Below, piece after piece: positions 30,012 through 38,873 of a stretch of DNA of 64,000 bases. The notes beneath the pieces were generated by a model. It was given only the letters and a program-made list of their open reading frames with translations. It was not told the DNA's origin and did no database searches. The DNA comes from Weissella confusa (GTDB lineage: Bacteria; Bacillota; Bacilli; Lactobacillales; Lactobacillaceae). How positions within the stretch are numbered: the first letter of the stretch is position 1; each line of letters starts with the position of its first letter. The translations under genes were made by a program, and so were the position numbers. The stretch is from assembly GCA_016466735.1 (NCBI GenBank), contig JAAOED010000003.1, positions 62,001 to 126,000 on the forward strand, in the 5' to 3' direction.

Positions 30012-30571
30012 TACTTCACCCTTGCCCTTGCTCCAATTGGGATGAAACGGTCGGGCCAACCATTCCAAGCTCTTAGCTGATCAATAGACGTACCATATTG
30101 AACCCACCAGCCCCAATAAGTATTACCAGCAACAACCGTAACGTACACACCAGGCGGTGGCGTTGCTTGCTTCTTACCGGCATTAACATTCTTATTCCAG
30201 GTAACCTTAACCGTTCTGACCCAAGTCAAGTCCACAGAAAACTTGATAGCGTTCTGATATCCACCATCTTCGTAGTCTTTGGTCAGATTACTCATCAGCA
30301 TACTGTTATGCCGAATAGCACCAGAATAGCTGAGCAACGTACCGTTCTGCGACCAATCAAGCAACTGTTGATACTTCGCATCAATGTCTGACTGATTATT
30401 ACCATTTATCCACCCACTGAACCTGAAGTTCTTGCTCTGCATCTGTGAATGGTCAGTAATCGGCGAACCATCTTCGACCGGATGTGTTGCGACATCAATA
30501 TTCACGTCTTCATGCTCTGTTAATGAAAACACGTCAACAGAATGACCATTACTGTCATTGAATTTAGCCAT
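30011..30571 (-). CDS. Tail protein with Dit-like N-terminus and LysM-like C-terminus (XkdP-like)
   Basis: 186 aa. The N-terminal 130 residues resemble the Dit-like part of XkdP; the last 45 (VVAGNTYWGWWVQYGTSIDQLRAWNGW...IPIGARARVK) are a degenerate LysM fold. Located immediately after the tape-measure gene, as xkdP is in PBSX. Confidence 0.78.
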   Translation of the reverse strand: MAKFNDSNGHSVDVFSLTEHEDVNIDVATHPVEDGSPITDHSQMQSKNFRFSGWINGNNQSDIDAKYQQLLDWSQNGTLLSYSGAIRHNSMLMSNLTKDYEDGGYQNAIKFSVDLTWVRTVKVTWNKNVNAGKKQATPPPGVYVTVVAGNTYWGWWVQYGTSIDQLRAWNGWPDRFIPIGARARVK

Positions 30572-30583
30572 CTAAGCACCTCC

Positions 30584-33500
30584 TTAAATCGTCGCTTGTG
30601 GCATAATCGCGATCATCTTTTCACCAATTGTATTGGCAATCGCGTTAGCGTCAGCAGCACTCGCGTTTCCTTGAATGGTAACGTTAATTTGAATAGTCGG
30701 GTTGCTACTGCTCTTTTGTGGGGCAAACGCATTTTTAGCACCATCAGTACCATTGGCATATCGTGGGAACAGCTTCTTAGTCGAATTACCATCTAGGACT
30801 TGCGTACCAGCTGGCAAAACCGTGTTCAAATTGCGTTGATTTGGGAACAAGCCCATCAAACCGTTTGGCAACATGAACGCTTCACGCCAGTTTGAACCGC
30901 CAGCATCATTAACAAGCGCCATACCACCACGGTGTCCGCCGGCAGTAGTTCCATTTGCATAATGTGGGACAAAGGCCTGTGAGAACGCACGCTTAGCCCC
31001 TGGAGTACCAGTTGCTAGCTTGTCAGCACCCTTCCCCTTGACGTTAGCCGTAATAGTAACAGTCTTAGACTTCAAAGAATTAATTGCAGATTGAAGCGTT
31101 TTGACCTTTGAAGCAGCTGAAGAAGCAGCCGTACCAATCTTAGCCAATGATGATGAAATAGCTGACGCCTTTGAAGACGCCGTTGATACCATCTTGCTCA
31201 TTTGACTAGAGAATGAAGAAGCGGCCTTTGAGATACCTGACTTAATCGTTGAACTCCACTTGCTTGCACCTGACTTAATCGTGCTGTTTACACGGTTCAT
31301 TCCAGACTTGGCTTGTGAATTAAGAGAATTAAATCCTGACTCAGCACCCTTAAACTGGAATGCATTCTTAGCTGAAGTCTGAATCTTCTTAGATCCAGAC
31401 TTCACTGTTGAATTCACCTTGTTCATACCAGATTTTGCTTGTGAGTTAAGCTTGCTAAAACCTGATGCAGAACTCTTAAACTTGAACATATTCTTGCCAG
31501 AGTTCTGGATTTTCTTAGAACCTGACTTAATGGTTTTATTGACCTTGTTAGTTCCAGACTTAGCCTGGGAATTCAACTTATTAAACCCAGACTTACTTGG
31601 CTTAAACTTGAACATGTTTTTACCAGTGTTCTGAATCTTCTTAGAACCTGACTTCACTGTCCGGTTGACTTTGTTAATACCAGACTTTGCATCAGAGTTT
31701 AACTTATTGAAACCTGACTTGCTGGTCTTGAACTTAAAGGCATCAGAACCCGCCTTTTGAACCTTTTTAGCACCGGACTTTGTAGACTTTTCCGCCTTGC
31801 TCATTCCTGACTTGGCTTTCTTGTTCAAGTCATTGAGTGCCTTGGCATTCTTCTTGCTATCTGCTTTGTCTTGCTTGTTGAGCTTATCAACAGCAGACTT
31901 CACATTTGAAGTTGACTTCTTCTTATTTCCTGACGCTTTTTTGCCACCGAACTTCTTGTTAGTCTTCTTTTGGTCCGACTTAAGTTGACTAGATAGCTTT
32001 CTGATTTCATCTGCATTACCGCTATCGATAGCGTCTTGCAAATCAAGCAATGCCTTTTGTTGCTTCTTAGACTTAGACTTGGATGCCTTACCCATTACTG
32101 AGTAAGTAGACTTCGCATCAGCAGCCCCAAGCCCCATTTCACCCAAATTAGAAACAAATTGTTCCTTATCGTGCTGTGATTGCGCCCAAGACTGTGCCTT
32201 GGCCACGGCCTTAGCATTAGCTGTCGCCTTTTCTGACTTAGACTTCGTTCCCCCGAACAGTGAGCCAACCCAAGAGCCAGCCTTACCACCTAGCCAACCG
32301 CCAGCCATTGAACCACCAATCGTGCCAAGAGGGCCTAAGAATGAACCTAATGCACCACCAACAGTTGCACCGACACCAGTTCCAATACCTTGACCAACAC
32401 CCTTGTGACGGGCTAACGATCCGGCCTTTGTGCTTGCCATTGTTGTCATAACATCAACGCCAGCAAACAAACCGTTCATTAAAGGCATACCCTTGCCTAA
32501 GAACTTACCAACTGATGAAAGTCCTTTGGTTGCTGTAGCTAGTGTTCCGCCAAACTTCGTAGCCTGTACTGCGGTTCCAGCTGAGCCGATACCAGATAGC
32601 AACTTTCCAGCTGTTGACTTAAAGAAACCTGTATTACGAGCTAATCGTCCGGCCTCACCAGCTGCGGTCAATCCTTGTAGTGATGCGCCCTTTGCGCTCA
32701 AGCGAGAAAACAGCCCTCCAGCCGCTTTTGCTTCAGCTTGAGCTGCCAAGCGTTCTGAACGTGTATTAAATTGTCCAGCACCGTTTGCTGAGGCACCGCC
32801 TACGCCACCAGCACCATTCATTCCACTGGTACCAGTAAACCGACCAACTGCACTGCTAAACACGCTCGTAGCCTTGCTAAATACGCTATCGCTAGAACTG
32901 CGTGCCTTTGATAATCCAGGAATTATGCTAGAAAGGCCCTTGATACTATCACCAATCAGCCCTGCGCCACCTTTGAGCACCTTAAACGCAGCACCCGCTG
33001 TTAGCGCAACACCTACAAAGCGACCAACTGTGCTGATCACATCAGAAAGTTTTTTCTGCGAACCTTCAGGAAGCATTTTGCCAATGCTTGACCCAACGCT
33101 CTTAATGCCATCAATCCCCTTTTTGATCACCGCAAAGGTATCTTTGACACCGCCCCAAGCACCGCCGCTAAACGCTTTGACGTAAGGCGCAATAATTCTG
33201 GCACCTTCACCAATTCCATTAGCTACGCCAACCAGCGAATCCGTTATGCGCTTTGAATTAGACTTCAGCTTGTCAATATCCGTGAAACTACCTGAAAGTT
33301 TTCCTAGAATATTCTTGAATGCGCCACCCTTAGCAATACCGTCAGAGAAACCTTGCATGATTTCAGACAGCATGTAGCCACCAGCAGCCTTACCAGAACG
33401 CAAGACACCAGGTAGCGTTGAATTGAAGCGTTCTGACGCCTTAGAGATACCACCAGAATTACCATATCGATCAATTCCACGGTATGCGGTTTGCGCAGAT

Positions 33501-34501
33501 ACAGCGCCCCAATCATAGCCCGTACCAGTTTTGTTCAAACCAAGTTCATGACCAGTTTCGCGCTTATACTCCTTACGAATAGCACGGGTAATTTTACCGT
33601 CGACCAGGTTCAATGACTTGGCAATTGCCCCGTTCATTTTACCCATATCACCGGTATTACCGATAGCTGTCTTAAGCATTTCCATTTCGCGTTGGTTAAG
33701 CGCATTGGCGTCTTGGATGTTGAACACACCCTTCAACAACTTTTGCGTCTTACCAACACTTCCAGAATACTCACCAGCATCTGAAGAATAAATTTGCTTG
33801 GCGAAACCATTAGCTTCTGTGTAGTCATTACCTGCAAGAATTGCCGTACGCATGGTAGCATCACTTGCACGCTTAGCCTGCGCGGTCAGTTCAGCACCCT
33901 TAACATTCTTGTGTGCGTCTTGGATAGAAGTCGCCCACATAGCTTGGCCTGATTGACGTTCTTTCAACGTTTCCCAACCAGTGTTGACCATGCCCTTAAC
34001 ACCATCAGCAAGCCCCATAACGGCAGTTGCGCCCAACATACCAACTGAGAACATGGCAGTTGCTTCTTTGAATGAGTCTTTCAGCTTTTGACCGGTTTTA
34101 CTCATTTCGGCAGCCTGTTTCTGTGCAGCTTGTGCGCCACTCGAAGCAGACTGTTTTTGCGCATTGGCTGCGCTTTTAGCAGCCGATTCAAGTTTCTTGT
34201 ATGACTCGGTTGCCCGATTAATGTCATCAATCTGCCCCTTGAATTGGTTACCACCAGAAGTCGACGTCTTCATTGCCGCTTCTGTTTTTTCACTCATAGC
34301 GCGCAACTTCTCTAATGAATCAGTTGCACGCTTAGCACCATCTGAATAACCGTTGAATGAGTTACCAGACACCTTGCCAGAAAAGCCAGACAAACCTTGA
34401 GCAGCTTCTTTCAGCTCTCGTATGGCAGCACTGGCTTTCTTCAAGTCATCAATACCAGAGACGTTCATCTCCGTCTTGATTGTTGTTGAATATTCACCCA
34501 T
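30584..34501 (-). CDS. Tape measure protein
   Basis: 1305 aa, the longest gene, which sets tail length. N-terminal coiled coil (NVSGIDDLKKASAAIRELKEAAQG), hydrophobic spans in the middle (MPLMNGLFAGVDVMTTMA; GVGATVGGALGSFLGPLGTIGG), then a Lys/Ser/Asn-rich repeat region (31264-31810) and a C-terminus GNASAADANAIANTIGEKM. AGGAGG precedes the start. By the usual rule of about 0.15 nm per residue the tail would be near 190-200 nm, an estimate only. Confidence 0.95.
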   Translation of the reverse strand: MGEYSTTIKTEMNVSGIDDLKKASAAIRELKEAAQGLSGFSGKVSGNSFNGYSDGAKRATDSLEKLRAMSEKTEAAMKTSTSGGNQFKGQIDDINRATESYKKLESAAKSAANAQKQSASSGAQAAQKQAAEMSKTGQKLKDSFKEATAMFSVGMLGATAVMGLADGVKGMVNTGWETLKERQSGQAMWATSIQDAHKNVKGAELTAQAKRASDATMRTAILAGNDYTEANGFAKQIYSSDAGEYSGSVGKTQKLLKGVFNIQDANALNQREMEMLKTAIGNTGDMGKMNGAIAKSLNLVDGKITRAIRKEYKRETGHELGLNKTGTGYDWGAVSAQTAYRGIDRYGNSGGISKASERFNSTLPGVLRSGKAAGGYMLSEIMQGFSDGIAKGGAFKNILGKLSGSFTDIDKLKSNSKRITDSLVGVANGIGEGARIIAPYVKAFSGGAWGGVKDTFAVIKKGIDGIKSVGSSIGKMLPEGSQKKLSDVISTVGRFVGVALTAGAAFKVLKGGAGLIGDSIKGLSSIIPGLSKARSSSDSVFSKATSVFSSAVGRFTGTSGMNGAGGVGGASANGAGQFNTRSERLAAQAEAKAAGGLFSRLSAKGASLQGLTAAGEAGRLARNTGFFKSTAGKLLSGIGSAGTAVQATKFGGTLATATKGLSSVGKFLGKGMPLMNGLFAGVDVMTTMASTKAGSLARHKGVGQGIGTGVGATVGGALGSFLGPLGTIGGSMAGGWLGGKAGSWVGSLFGGTKSKSEKATANAKAVAKAQSWAQSQHDKEQFVSNLGEMGLGAADAKSTYSVMGKASKSKSKKQQKALLDLQDAIDSGNADEIRKLSSQLKSDQKKTNKKFGGKKASGNKKKSTSNVKSAVDKLNKQDKADSKKNAKALNDLNKKAKSGMSKAEKSTKSGAKKVQKAGSDAFKFKTSKSGFNKLNSDAKSGINKVNRTVKSGSKKIQNTGKNMFKFKPSKSGFNKLNSQAKSGTNKVNKTIKSGSKKIQNSGKNMFKFKSSASGFSKLNSQAKSGMNKVNSTVKSGSKKIQTSAKNAFQFKGAESGFNSLNSQAKSGMNRVNSTIKSGASKWSSTIKSGISKAASSFSSQMSKMVSTASSKASAISSSLAKIGTAASSAASKVKTLQSAINSLKSKTVTITANVKGKGADKLATGTPGAKRAFSQAFVPHYANGTTAGGHRGGMALVNDAGGSNWREAFMLPNGLMGLFPNQRNLNTVLPAGTQVLDGNSTKKLFPRYANGTDGAKNAFAPQKSSSNPTIQINVTIQGNASAADANAIANTIGEKMIAIMPQATI
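31264..31810 (-). repeat. 42-residue tandem repeats in the tape measure gene
   Basis: About four and a half units of the type SGFNKLNSQAKSG.NKVN, KSGSKKIQNSGKNMFKFK follow each other with 126-nt period. Amino acids are better kept than bases, so they are old repeats under selection. Copy number may change tail length. Confidence 0.85.
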
Positions 34502-34737
34502 TACTCTTCACCACCCAAACCAAAAGGACCGCTCACATAAGCTTGTTTCTTATCAGCCAGCGCATTTAGGTATTGCAGCTCTTTTAAAGTCGCATGATCA
34601 ATTTCTTCTCGTGATGCAACACCCGCAATTACCGGCCATTCATATATCCAATTATCTTCAACATCCTTGTTAGTAAAGTATTCACTTGGATAGTGATTAG
34701 TCGTCAAACTCACCAAGAAACAAGTCTGCCTCGTCAA
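34501..34737 (-). CDS. Tail assembly chaperone, second part (gpT-like frameshift product)
   Basis: Open for 78 codons, beginning at a TTG inside the preceding chaperone gene with no ribosome site. It overlaps the end of that gene by 41 nt in the +1 (or -2) frame and reaches exactly the tape-measure start. This is the position and layout of the G/GT pair, so it is most likely read as a fusion by programmed frameshifting; the native start is not a start codon at all. No obvious XXXYYYZ slippery site is visible. Confidence 0.6.
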   Translation of the reverse strand: MTRQTCFLVSLTTNHYPSEYFTNKDVEDNWIYEWPVIAGVASREEIDHATLKELQYLNALADKKQAYVSGPFGLGGEE

Positions 34738-35020
34738 TCAATTTTGATAGTCCTGGGCGCTCGTCGAATGAATCAACATCCAAACCAGCTGGTTCAACAA
34801 CAACTTGCTCCAACAATTGGTCAGCAAATACAGAACGTGCAATCAAACCATTAGGCATGCGTGAGTTGTCCAAGATTTCCATTGCTGCACGCATTCCTGG
34901 GTATTGCAACTTGTACGTCCAGTCCTTACCATTCTTGTCCGTGATTACCACCGTCTTTTGCTTACCAAACTTATTCTCTGGCTTTGCTTCAACTTGTTGG
35001 TTCTTTACTTCTTCTGACAT
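34697..35020 (-). CDS. Tail assembly chaperone, first part (gpG-like)
   Basis: 107 aa. Acidic C-terminus (DVDSFDERPGLSKLIDEADLFLGEFDD) and the location between tail tube and tape measure match gpG/XkdN-like chaperones. The frame is open to 35128, but MSEEVKNQQVEAK at 35020 has TTGGAGG upstream. Confidence 0.82.
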   Translation of the reverse strand: MSEEVKNQQVEAKPENKFGKQKTVVITDKNGKDWTYKLQYPGMRAAMEILDNSRMPNGLIARSVFADQLLEQVVVEPAGLDVDSFDERPGLSKLIDEADLFLGEFDD

Positions 35021-35043
35021 GTTAATATCCTCCAAATATAGAC

Positions 35044-35111
35044 GGGCACCGGCCCTTAGTAATTTGTGGCCAATCGCCACTAGTAATGACACAGGAGTCG
35101 AACCTGTGCCA
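35044..35111 (-). other. Three consecutive hairpins, one like a tRNA T-arm
   Basis: On the minus strand, in order: TGGCACAGGTTCGACTCCTGTGTCA (35111-35087, a perfect GGTTCGACTCC T-arm lookalike), GTGGCGATTGGCCAC (35080-35066) and GGGCCGGTGCCC (35055-35044). They fill the gap between the tube and chaperone genes in the transcript. No T-run, so not a terminator in the late direction. Confidence 0.65.
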
Positions 35112-35139
35112 TCAAAAAAAGCTATCAAAATTCGATTAC

Positions 35140-35541
35140 TTATCGAACTTCAATAGCCATATCCAATGTTTCGATTGTGTAAGTTCGCTTAGGCGTTTGC
35201 TTACCATAAGCACCGTCAGCCGGCTTCGCGATAAACGCACGCGTAGCAGAAATCTTCTCAGTATCTGACAAGATAACGACCGGGAATTGCTTGTGAGCAT
35301 TTGCCAAGGTGTTCAAATACTTGTGAGAAGCGGAATTGCCTGACAAGTTAATCGTGATTTGTCCCAATCGTGAGTTGTTAACCGCGAATGAGGCGAACCC
35401 TTGCGCATCAACTTCCGTTGTAATCATATCTTCCTTGTTGGTGTATGAAATCATATCACCGTCTTGGAACCCAATAATGACCTTGCCGTCAACGGTCAAC
35501 GTGACCGACTTGGCGTCATAAGCCTTCATATCTTCAGCCAT
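35140..35541 (-). CDS. Tail tube protein
   Basis: 133 aa, beta-rich (VTLTVDGKVIIGFQDGDMISYTN...TTEVDAQGFASFAVNNSRLGQITINLSG), next to the sheath gene; matches DUF3277-type tube proteins of myophages. Monomers stack as hexamers inside the sheath. Confidence 0.85.
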   Translation of the reverse strand: MAEDMKAYDAKSVTLTVDGKVIIGFQDGDMISYTNKEDMITTEVDAQGFASFAVNNSRLGQITINLSGNSASHKYLNTLANAHKQFPVVILSDTEKISATRAFIAKPADGAYGKQTPKRTYTIETLDMAIEVR

Positions 35542-35553
35542 CTATATCACCCC

Positions 35554-36618
35554 TTAAATATCGCCAATAGTTCCGTGAATTGTAACGTCATGGATAGCAC
35601 CAGCACGCGTGTAAGTGAATGACAATCCATTGTACTTACGTGACGAGATATCCGCTGCAGCTTGTTGATCACGCGTTTGAGCAGTGACTGTGAATTGACC
35701 GGCACCAGTCTCAGGGTTAACCAAGATAATGCCGTTATCAGTTGCTTGACGAAGTACCGTCGTAACAGCAGCTTCAAGTTGAGCGATACCAGTCATGTCG
35801 TATGACAACTTATCCACTGATTGCAACAAGTTTTGGATATTCGTTTCCAAAGTTGCTCGTACCCAATCATCACCAAGCAATGCGTCGATATAATCTCCGC
35901 CCAGCGTCAAACCTTCTGATGTTTGGTCCTTGCCTGCCTTAACAACATACAAGTTGACGTTGTTCTTAGTGGCAATAGAAACTACAGAACCATTAGCCTT
36001 AATCGCCGTTGAACCAGTCAACGACTTAAACTTCCAAGTTGTAGAACCTGGCGTCTTGTTACCAACCGCCCCGACGAAGGCTCCGATATTGTAGCTTTGT
36101 TCAGCGTCAACACCGCCAATCATAAACGTGCGGGCATTACCGTAGAACGGTGCATTCTTGACAGCTTCCAATGCGGTAATTGCATCAGCTGGTGCACCGT
36201 CAAAGCCAGTTCCTGATACAACCAGGAACTTACGACCATATGCCTCAATCGCGTTAGACATTGCAACAATGTCATTTTGCGTTGAAGGCACAATAGCACC
36301 GAACTCCCAGCCATCACCCAGAGCCGTTTCAAGCTTCGTGGTAGTTGCTGAACCATCAGTTGAATTAGGCACACCATAGATAAACAATGTTTGTCCGTGT
36401 GCTTCTTGTGCAAAGAACCCCTTAGCAATTTGCGTTGCTTCGGCTCCCAAATTTAAACCACGATCAGTAATCTCTTGGAACGTTGATACAGTCGTATCAG
36501 CAATCACTTCATTCGTACCATTTTGTACGATAAAGATGGCCAAGTTACCAAGATTTACTGGTTGTGCTGGTGACGCCACGTCCAAAATAACGTGTACGTC
36601 TAGCAAATCATTCGCCAT
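35554..36618 (-). CDS. Tail sheath protein (DUF3383)
   Basis: 354 aa, the contractile sheath subunit. The family segments VILDVASPAQPVNLGNLAIF, GNARTFMIGGVDAEQSYNIGAFVGA and ATDNGIILVNPETGAGQF are present. Together with baseplate J this makes the phage a myovirus type. Confidence 0.92.
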   Translation of the reverse strand: MANDLLDVHVILDVASPAQPVNLGNLAIFIVQNGTNEVIADTTVSTFQEITDRGLNLGAEATQIAKGFFAQEAHGQTLFIYGVPNSTDGSATTTKLETALGDGWEFGAIVPSTQNDIVAMSNAIEAYGRKFLVVSGTGFDGAPADAITALEAVKNAPFYGNARTFMIGGVDAEQSYNIGAFVGAVGNKTPGSTTWKFKSLTGSTAIKANGSVVSIATKNNVNLYVVKAGKDQTSEGLTLGGDYIDALLGDDWVRATLETNIQNLLQSVDKLSYDMTGIAQLEAAVTTVLRQATDNGIILVNPETGAGQFTVTAQTRDQQAAADISSRKYNGLSFTYTRAGAIHDVTIHGTIGDI

Positions 36619-36630
36619 TACTTATTTCTC

Positions 36631-37104
36631 CTATTTTTCTTGTACATCAACGCTGGCAATTTGTGGTATCTGTTCATCAACGAATGGATCCCGCAACCGC
36701 AAGCGCATATCAAAGCCGACCATGAACTTGTCAGCCGTCGAATTTTGAATTGAACGAATATTTGTCGGCATAACTTCCGCAATCACGATATCAGCTTGTC
36801 GTAACTGAGTTAATGATGCATCAGTCACAAACTGATTACGTAAGTTTTCCGACAAATTGAGAGCTTCTAATTTTTTCAAAGCGTAGTGAGTAAAACTAAC
36901 CACCGCTTCAAAGGGAACACGTTCAGTAACGTCGTAGTGTTCATAGATGTCGATACGAGGACTAATAATGTCGAATACAACAAAAGGCGCTGCCGGAATT
37001 TCTCCAGCACCGCCTAGTTCAATCATGGTCAGTCCCTGCGTGTCCTTAATGATTGTGCTGAATACCTTGTACAGCACCGAATAATCATACGTCTGTATTG
37101 CCAT
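36631..37104 (-). CDS. Neck/tail terminator protein
   Basis: 157 aa, in the neck-gene position just upstream of the sheath. Resembles LIC12616-type tail completion proteins (PAAPFVVFDIISPRIDIYE...FEAVVSFTHYALKKLEALNLSENLR). Overlaps the next upstream gene by 20 bp. Confidence 0.7.
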   Translation of the reverse strand: MAIQTYDYSVLYKVFSTIIKDTQGLTMIELGGAGEIPAAPFVVFDIISPRIDIYEHYDVTERVPFEAVVSFTHYALKKLEALNLSENLRNQFVTDASLTQLRQADIVIAEVMPTNIRSIQNSTADKFMVGFDMRLRLRDPFVDEQIPQIASVDVQEK

Positions 37105-37465
37105 TCAACGCCTCCTCAGTCTTCAATTCGTATTGGATGACATTTGAGTAGTCCTTGTATGACTGCTTACCTGTCACTCGATACCTCACATCATTGTGTT
37201 CTACTAACGTTCCTTCAGGAAAGTCATGCTTCGAAAACCATGCCACCGTTCCTTCAGCATCATCACCCTGTTCGGTACTAATTAGCTGACCAGCAAGAAT
37301 AGAACTTGTAATTGAGAACGTCAGAAATGGTTCGTACAATTCGACAGCGTCACTATCAGTTGCTTCCCACTGACCGTCTACCCACTCACCAGTAGATTGC
37401 GGATGCACCATCAGATTAGTTCCAAACATTTGAATAAGCGAGCTCATATCAAGATAAAAAGCCAT
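37085..37465 (-). CDS. Neck / head-tail stopper-type protein
   Basis: 126 aa in the head-tail joining block. Beta-rich C-terminus (GTLVEHNDVRYRVTGKQSYKDYSNVIQYEL), like stopper proteins that measure and seal the connector. Assigned mostly from position. Confidence 0.62.
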   Translation of the reverse strand: MAFYLDMSSLIQMFGTNLMVHPQSTGEWVDGQWEATDSDAVELYEPFLTFSITSSILAGQLISTEQGDDAEGTVAWFSKHDFPEGTLVEHNDVRYRVTGKQSYKDYSNVIQYELKTEEALNGNTDV

Positions 37466-37469
37466 ATTA

Positions 37470-37907
37470 CTAACTCTCCTTGTGTGTGACTGCGCCGATC
37501 ATATCTCCGGTATCAATCAATGGCTGACTAGAACCCTTACGTGACACCGTAGCTGGTGCAAGCGGTGCGAAATTACCGGCACGAATAGTCTTTTGAATAT
37601 CATCAGCCATTTTACTGCCGAGTTGTGACATCAAGGCGGTTGTTGAGAGATTTCCAGTAAATACCTTCAGAACATCACCACCGACATCATTCGCCCACTT
37701 ACGTTCATTCTCATATTGAGTATTACGTAGGAATGGGCGGGCTGGAATACCCCGACTTGTCCCGTATTCATTCCACATTGCTTTTTTAGCAGCGAAGCCA
37801 CCAAATATACCCGCTTCAGCTTCTCGCCCGTCAACGGCTTCTAATAGAGCAATCATTTCATCTAAATCGAAATTAGATTCAACAGACGTGTCAAATGTTA
37901 TTTCCAT
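37470..37907 (-). CDS. HK97 gp10-like neck protein
   Basis: 145 aa. The segment AKKAMWNEYGTSRGIPARPFLRNT and AGNFAPLAPATVSRKGSSQPLIDTGDMIGAV are hallmarks of gp10-like tail-joining proteins. Start at 37907 (MEITFD) with AGGTGA upstream; a GTG nine bases earlier is possible. Confidence 0.82.
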   Translation of the reverse strand: MEITFDTSVESNFDLDEMIALLEAVDGREAEAGIFGGFAAKKAMWNEYGTSRGIPARPFLRNTQYENERKWANDVGGDVLKVFTGNLSTTALMSQLGSKMADDIQKTIRAGNFAPLAPATVSRKGSSQPLIDTGDMIGAVTHKES

Positions 37908-37916
37908 GATGATCAC

Positions 37917-38252
37917 CTAGATGAATACAGCAACATTAGCTCCACCTTGCAAACTGTCCAACAAATCTTGATACTGACGCAAATAATCACTCATTCCGCC
38001 GGTATCCTTGTATTCGATAGACATTACAGACAAGGTTTGCTTCTTAACGTTGCTGTTCTGATTGTTCACAACGCTTGCATAGTGAGCACCCAAGTAACCG
38101 GCAGCCATTTCTAGCTTGGGGTCCTTGAATCCGTCCTGCGTAGCGACCGTAATCGCATCCGCTGCCAATACCTCTAGCGTGTTAGCAGGAACAGACGCTA
38201 ATTGTGGCGCTAACATCTTAATTCTTGTAACTACTTTTGCTACGTCTGCCAT
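37917..38252 (-). CDS. Head-tail connector, DUF4054-like
   Basis: 111-aa helical protein (LEVLAADAITVATQDGFKDPKLEMAAGYLGAHYAS) in the adaptor position next to the capsid genes; resembles DUF4054/gp6-type adaptors. Confidence 0.72.
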   Translation of the reverse strand: MADVAKVVTRIKMLAPQLASVPANTLEVLAADAITVATQDGFKDPKLEMAAGYLGAHYASVVNNQNSNVKKQTLSVMSIEYKDTGGMSDYLRQYQDLLDSLQGGANVAVFI

Positions 38253-38260
38253 ATCAGCAC

Positions 38261-38860
38261 CTACTTAATTGTCAATACTCGTCCAACAAACAACACATTA
38301 GACGTAAGCCCATTGAGGCGCTTCAAATTTCCAACGCTCATGTAGAAGCTATTAGCAATAGATGCCAGCGTGTCGCCGTCTTGTACCGTGTATGTGTTCT
38401 CTGGGCGTGTTTCAGGTACCGGCGCAATCTCTACTGGCTTTGGCATGAAGATACTTGCCCAGTCGTCTGAAGCAGCTGATGCCTCCGGTTCAGTCGGCGT
38501 AACTGGTACTTCTGGCGTGACCCGTTGCGGGTCAACTGGCGCAGTCTCTACCGGCGCTTCTGGTTGAACAGCTGATGATGATGAATCTGGTTGAGCAGGT
38601 TGCACATCAACCGCTGCACTTGATGAAGCCATTGATGACGAATCTGAAGCGGATGAAGCTGAATCAGCTACAGAAGATGTAGCCTCACTTTGTCCGACAA
38701 TCGTCGCTTCACTCTCAGCTTGATCAATATCATCTTGTGACTCACCAGGAACCAACTTCAACAAGTCGGCCTTTTGTGCATTTGATGGATAGTCAATACC
38801 GTGTGAATCAAGCCAAGACTTAATTTCGGTAACAGTATTCTTATCAGTAACAATATCCAT
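38261..38860 (-). CDS. HeH + Ser/Pro-rich linker + LysM head-associated protein
   Basis: 199 aa with three parts: an N-terminal helix-extension-helix (HeH/LEM-like) domain (VTEIKSWLDSHGIDYPSNAQKADLLKLV, residues about 9-36), a Ser/Ala/Pro/Glu-rich linker (50-140) and a C-terminal LysM (YTVQDGDTLASIANSFYMSVGNLKRLNGL...VGRVLTI). Lies between capsid and connector genes. A LysM would let virions bind peptidoglycan; an HeH domain usually binds nucleic acid or protein. Probably a decoration or fibre on the head or neck; role inferred. Confidence 0.8.
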   Translation of the reverse strand: MDIVTDKNTVTEIKSWLDSHGIDYPSNAQKADLLKLVPGESQDDIDQAESEATIVGQSEATSSVADSASSASDSSSMASSSAAVDVQPAQPDSSSSAVQPEAPVETAPVDPQRVTPEVPVTPTEPEASAASDDWASIFMPKPVEIAPVPETRPENTYTVQDGDTLASIANSFYMSVGNLKRLNGLTSNVLFVGRVLTIK

Positions 38861-38873
38861 TTAAGTCACCCCC

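Noticed and set aside
31264-31810. CRISPR-like array
   Set aside because: The 126-nt repeats are in frame within the tape measure gene and vary at the base level; there are no spacers and no cas genes anywhere in the window.
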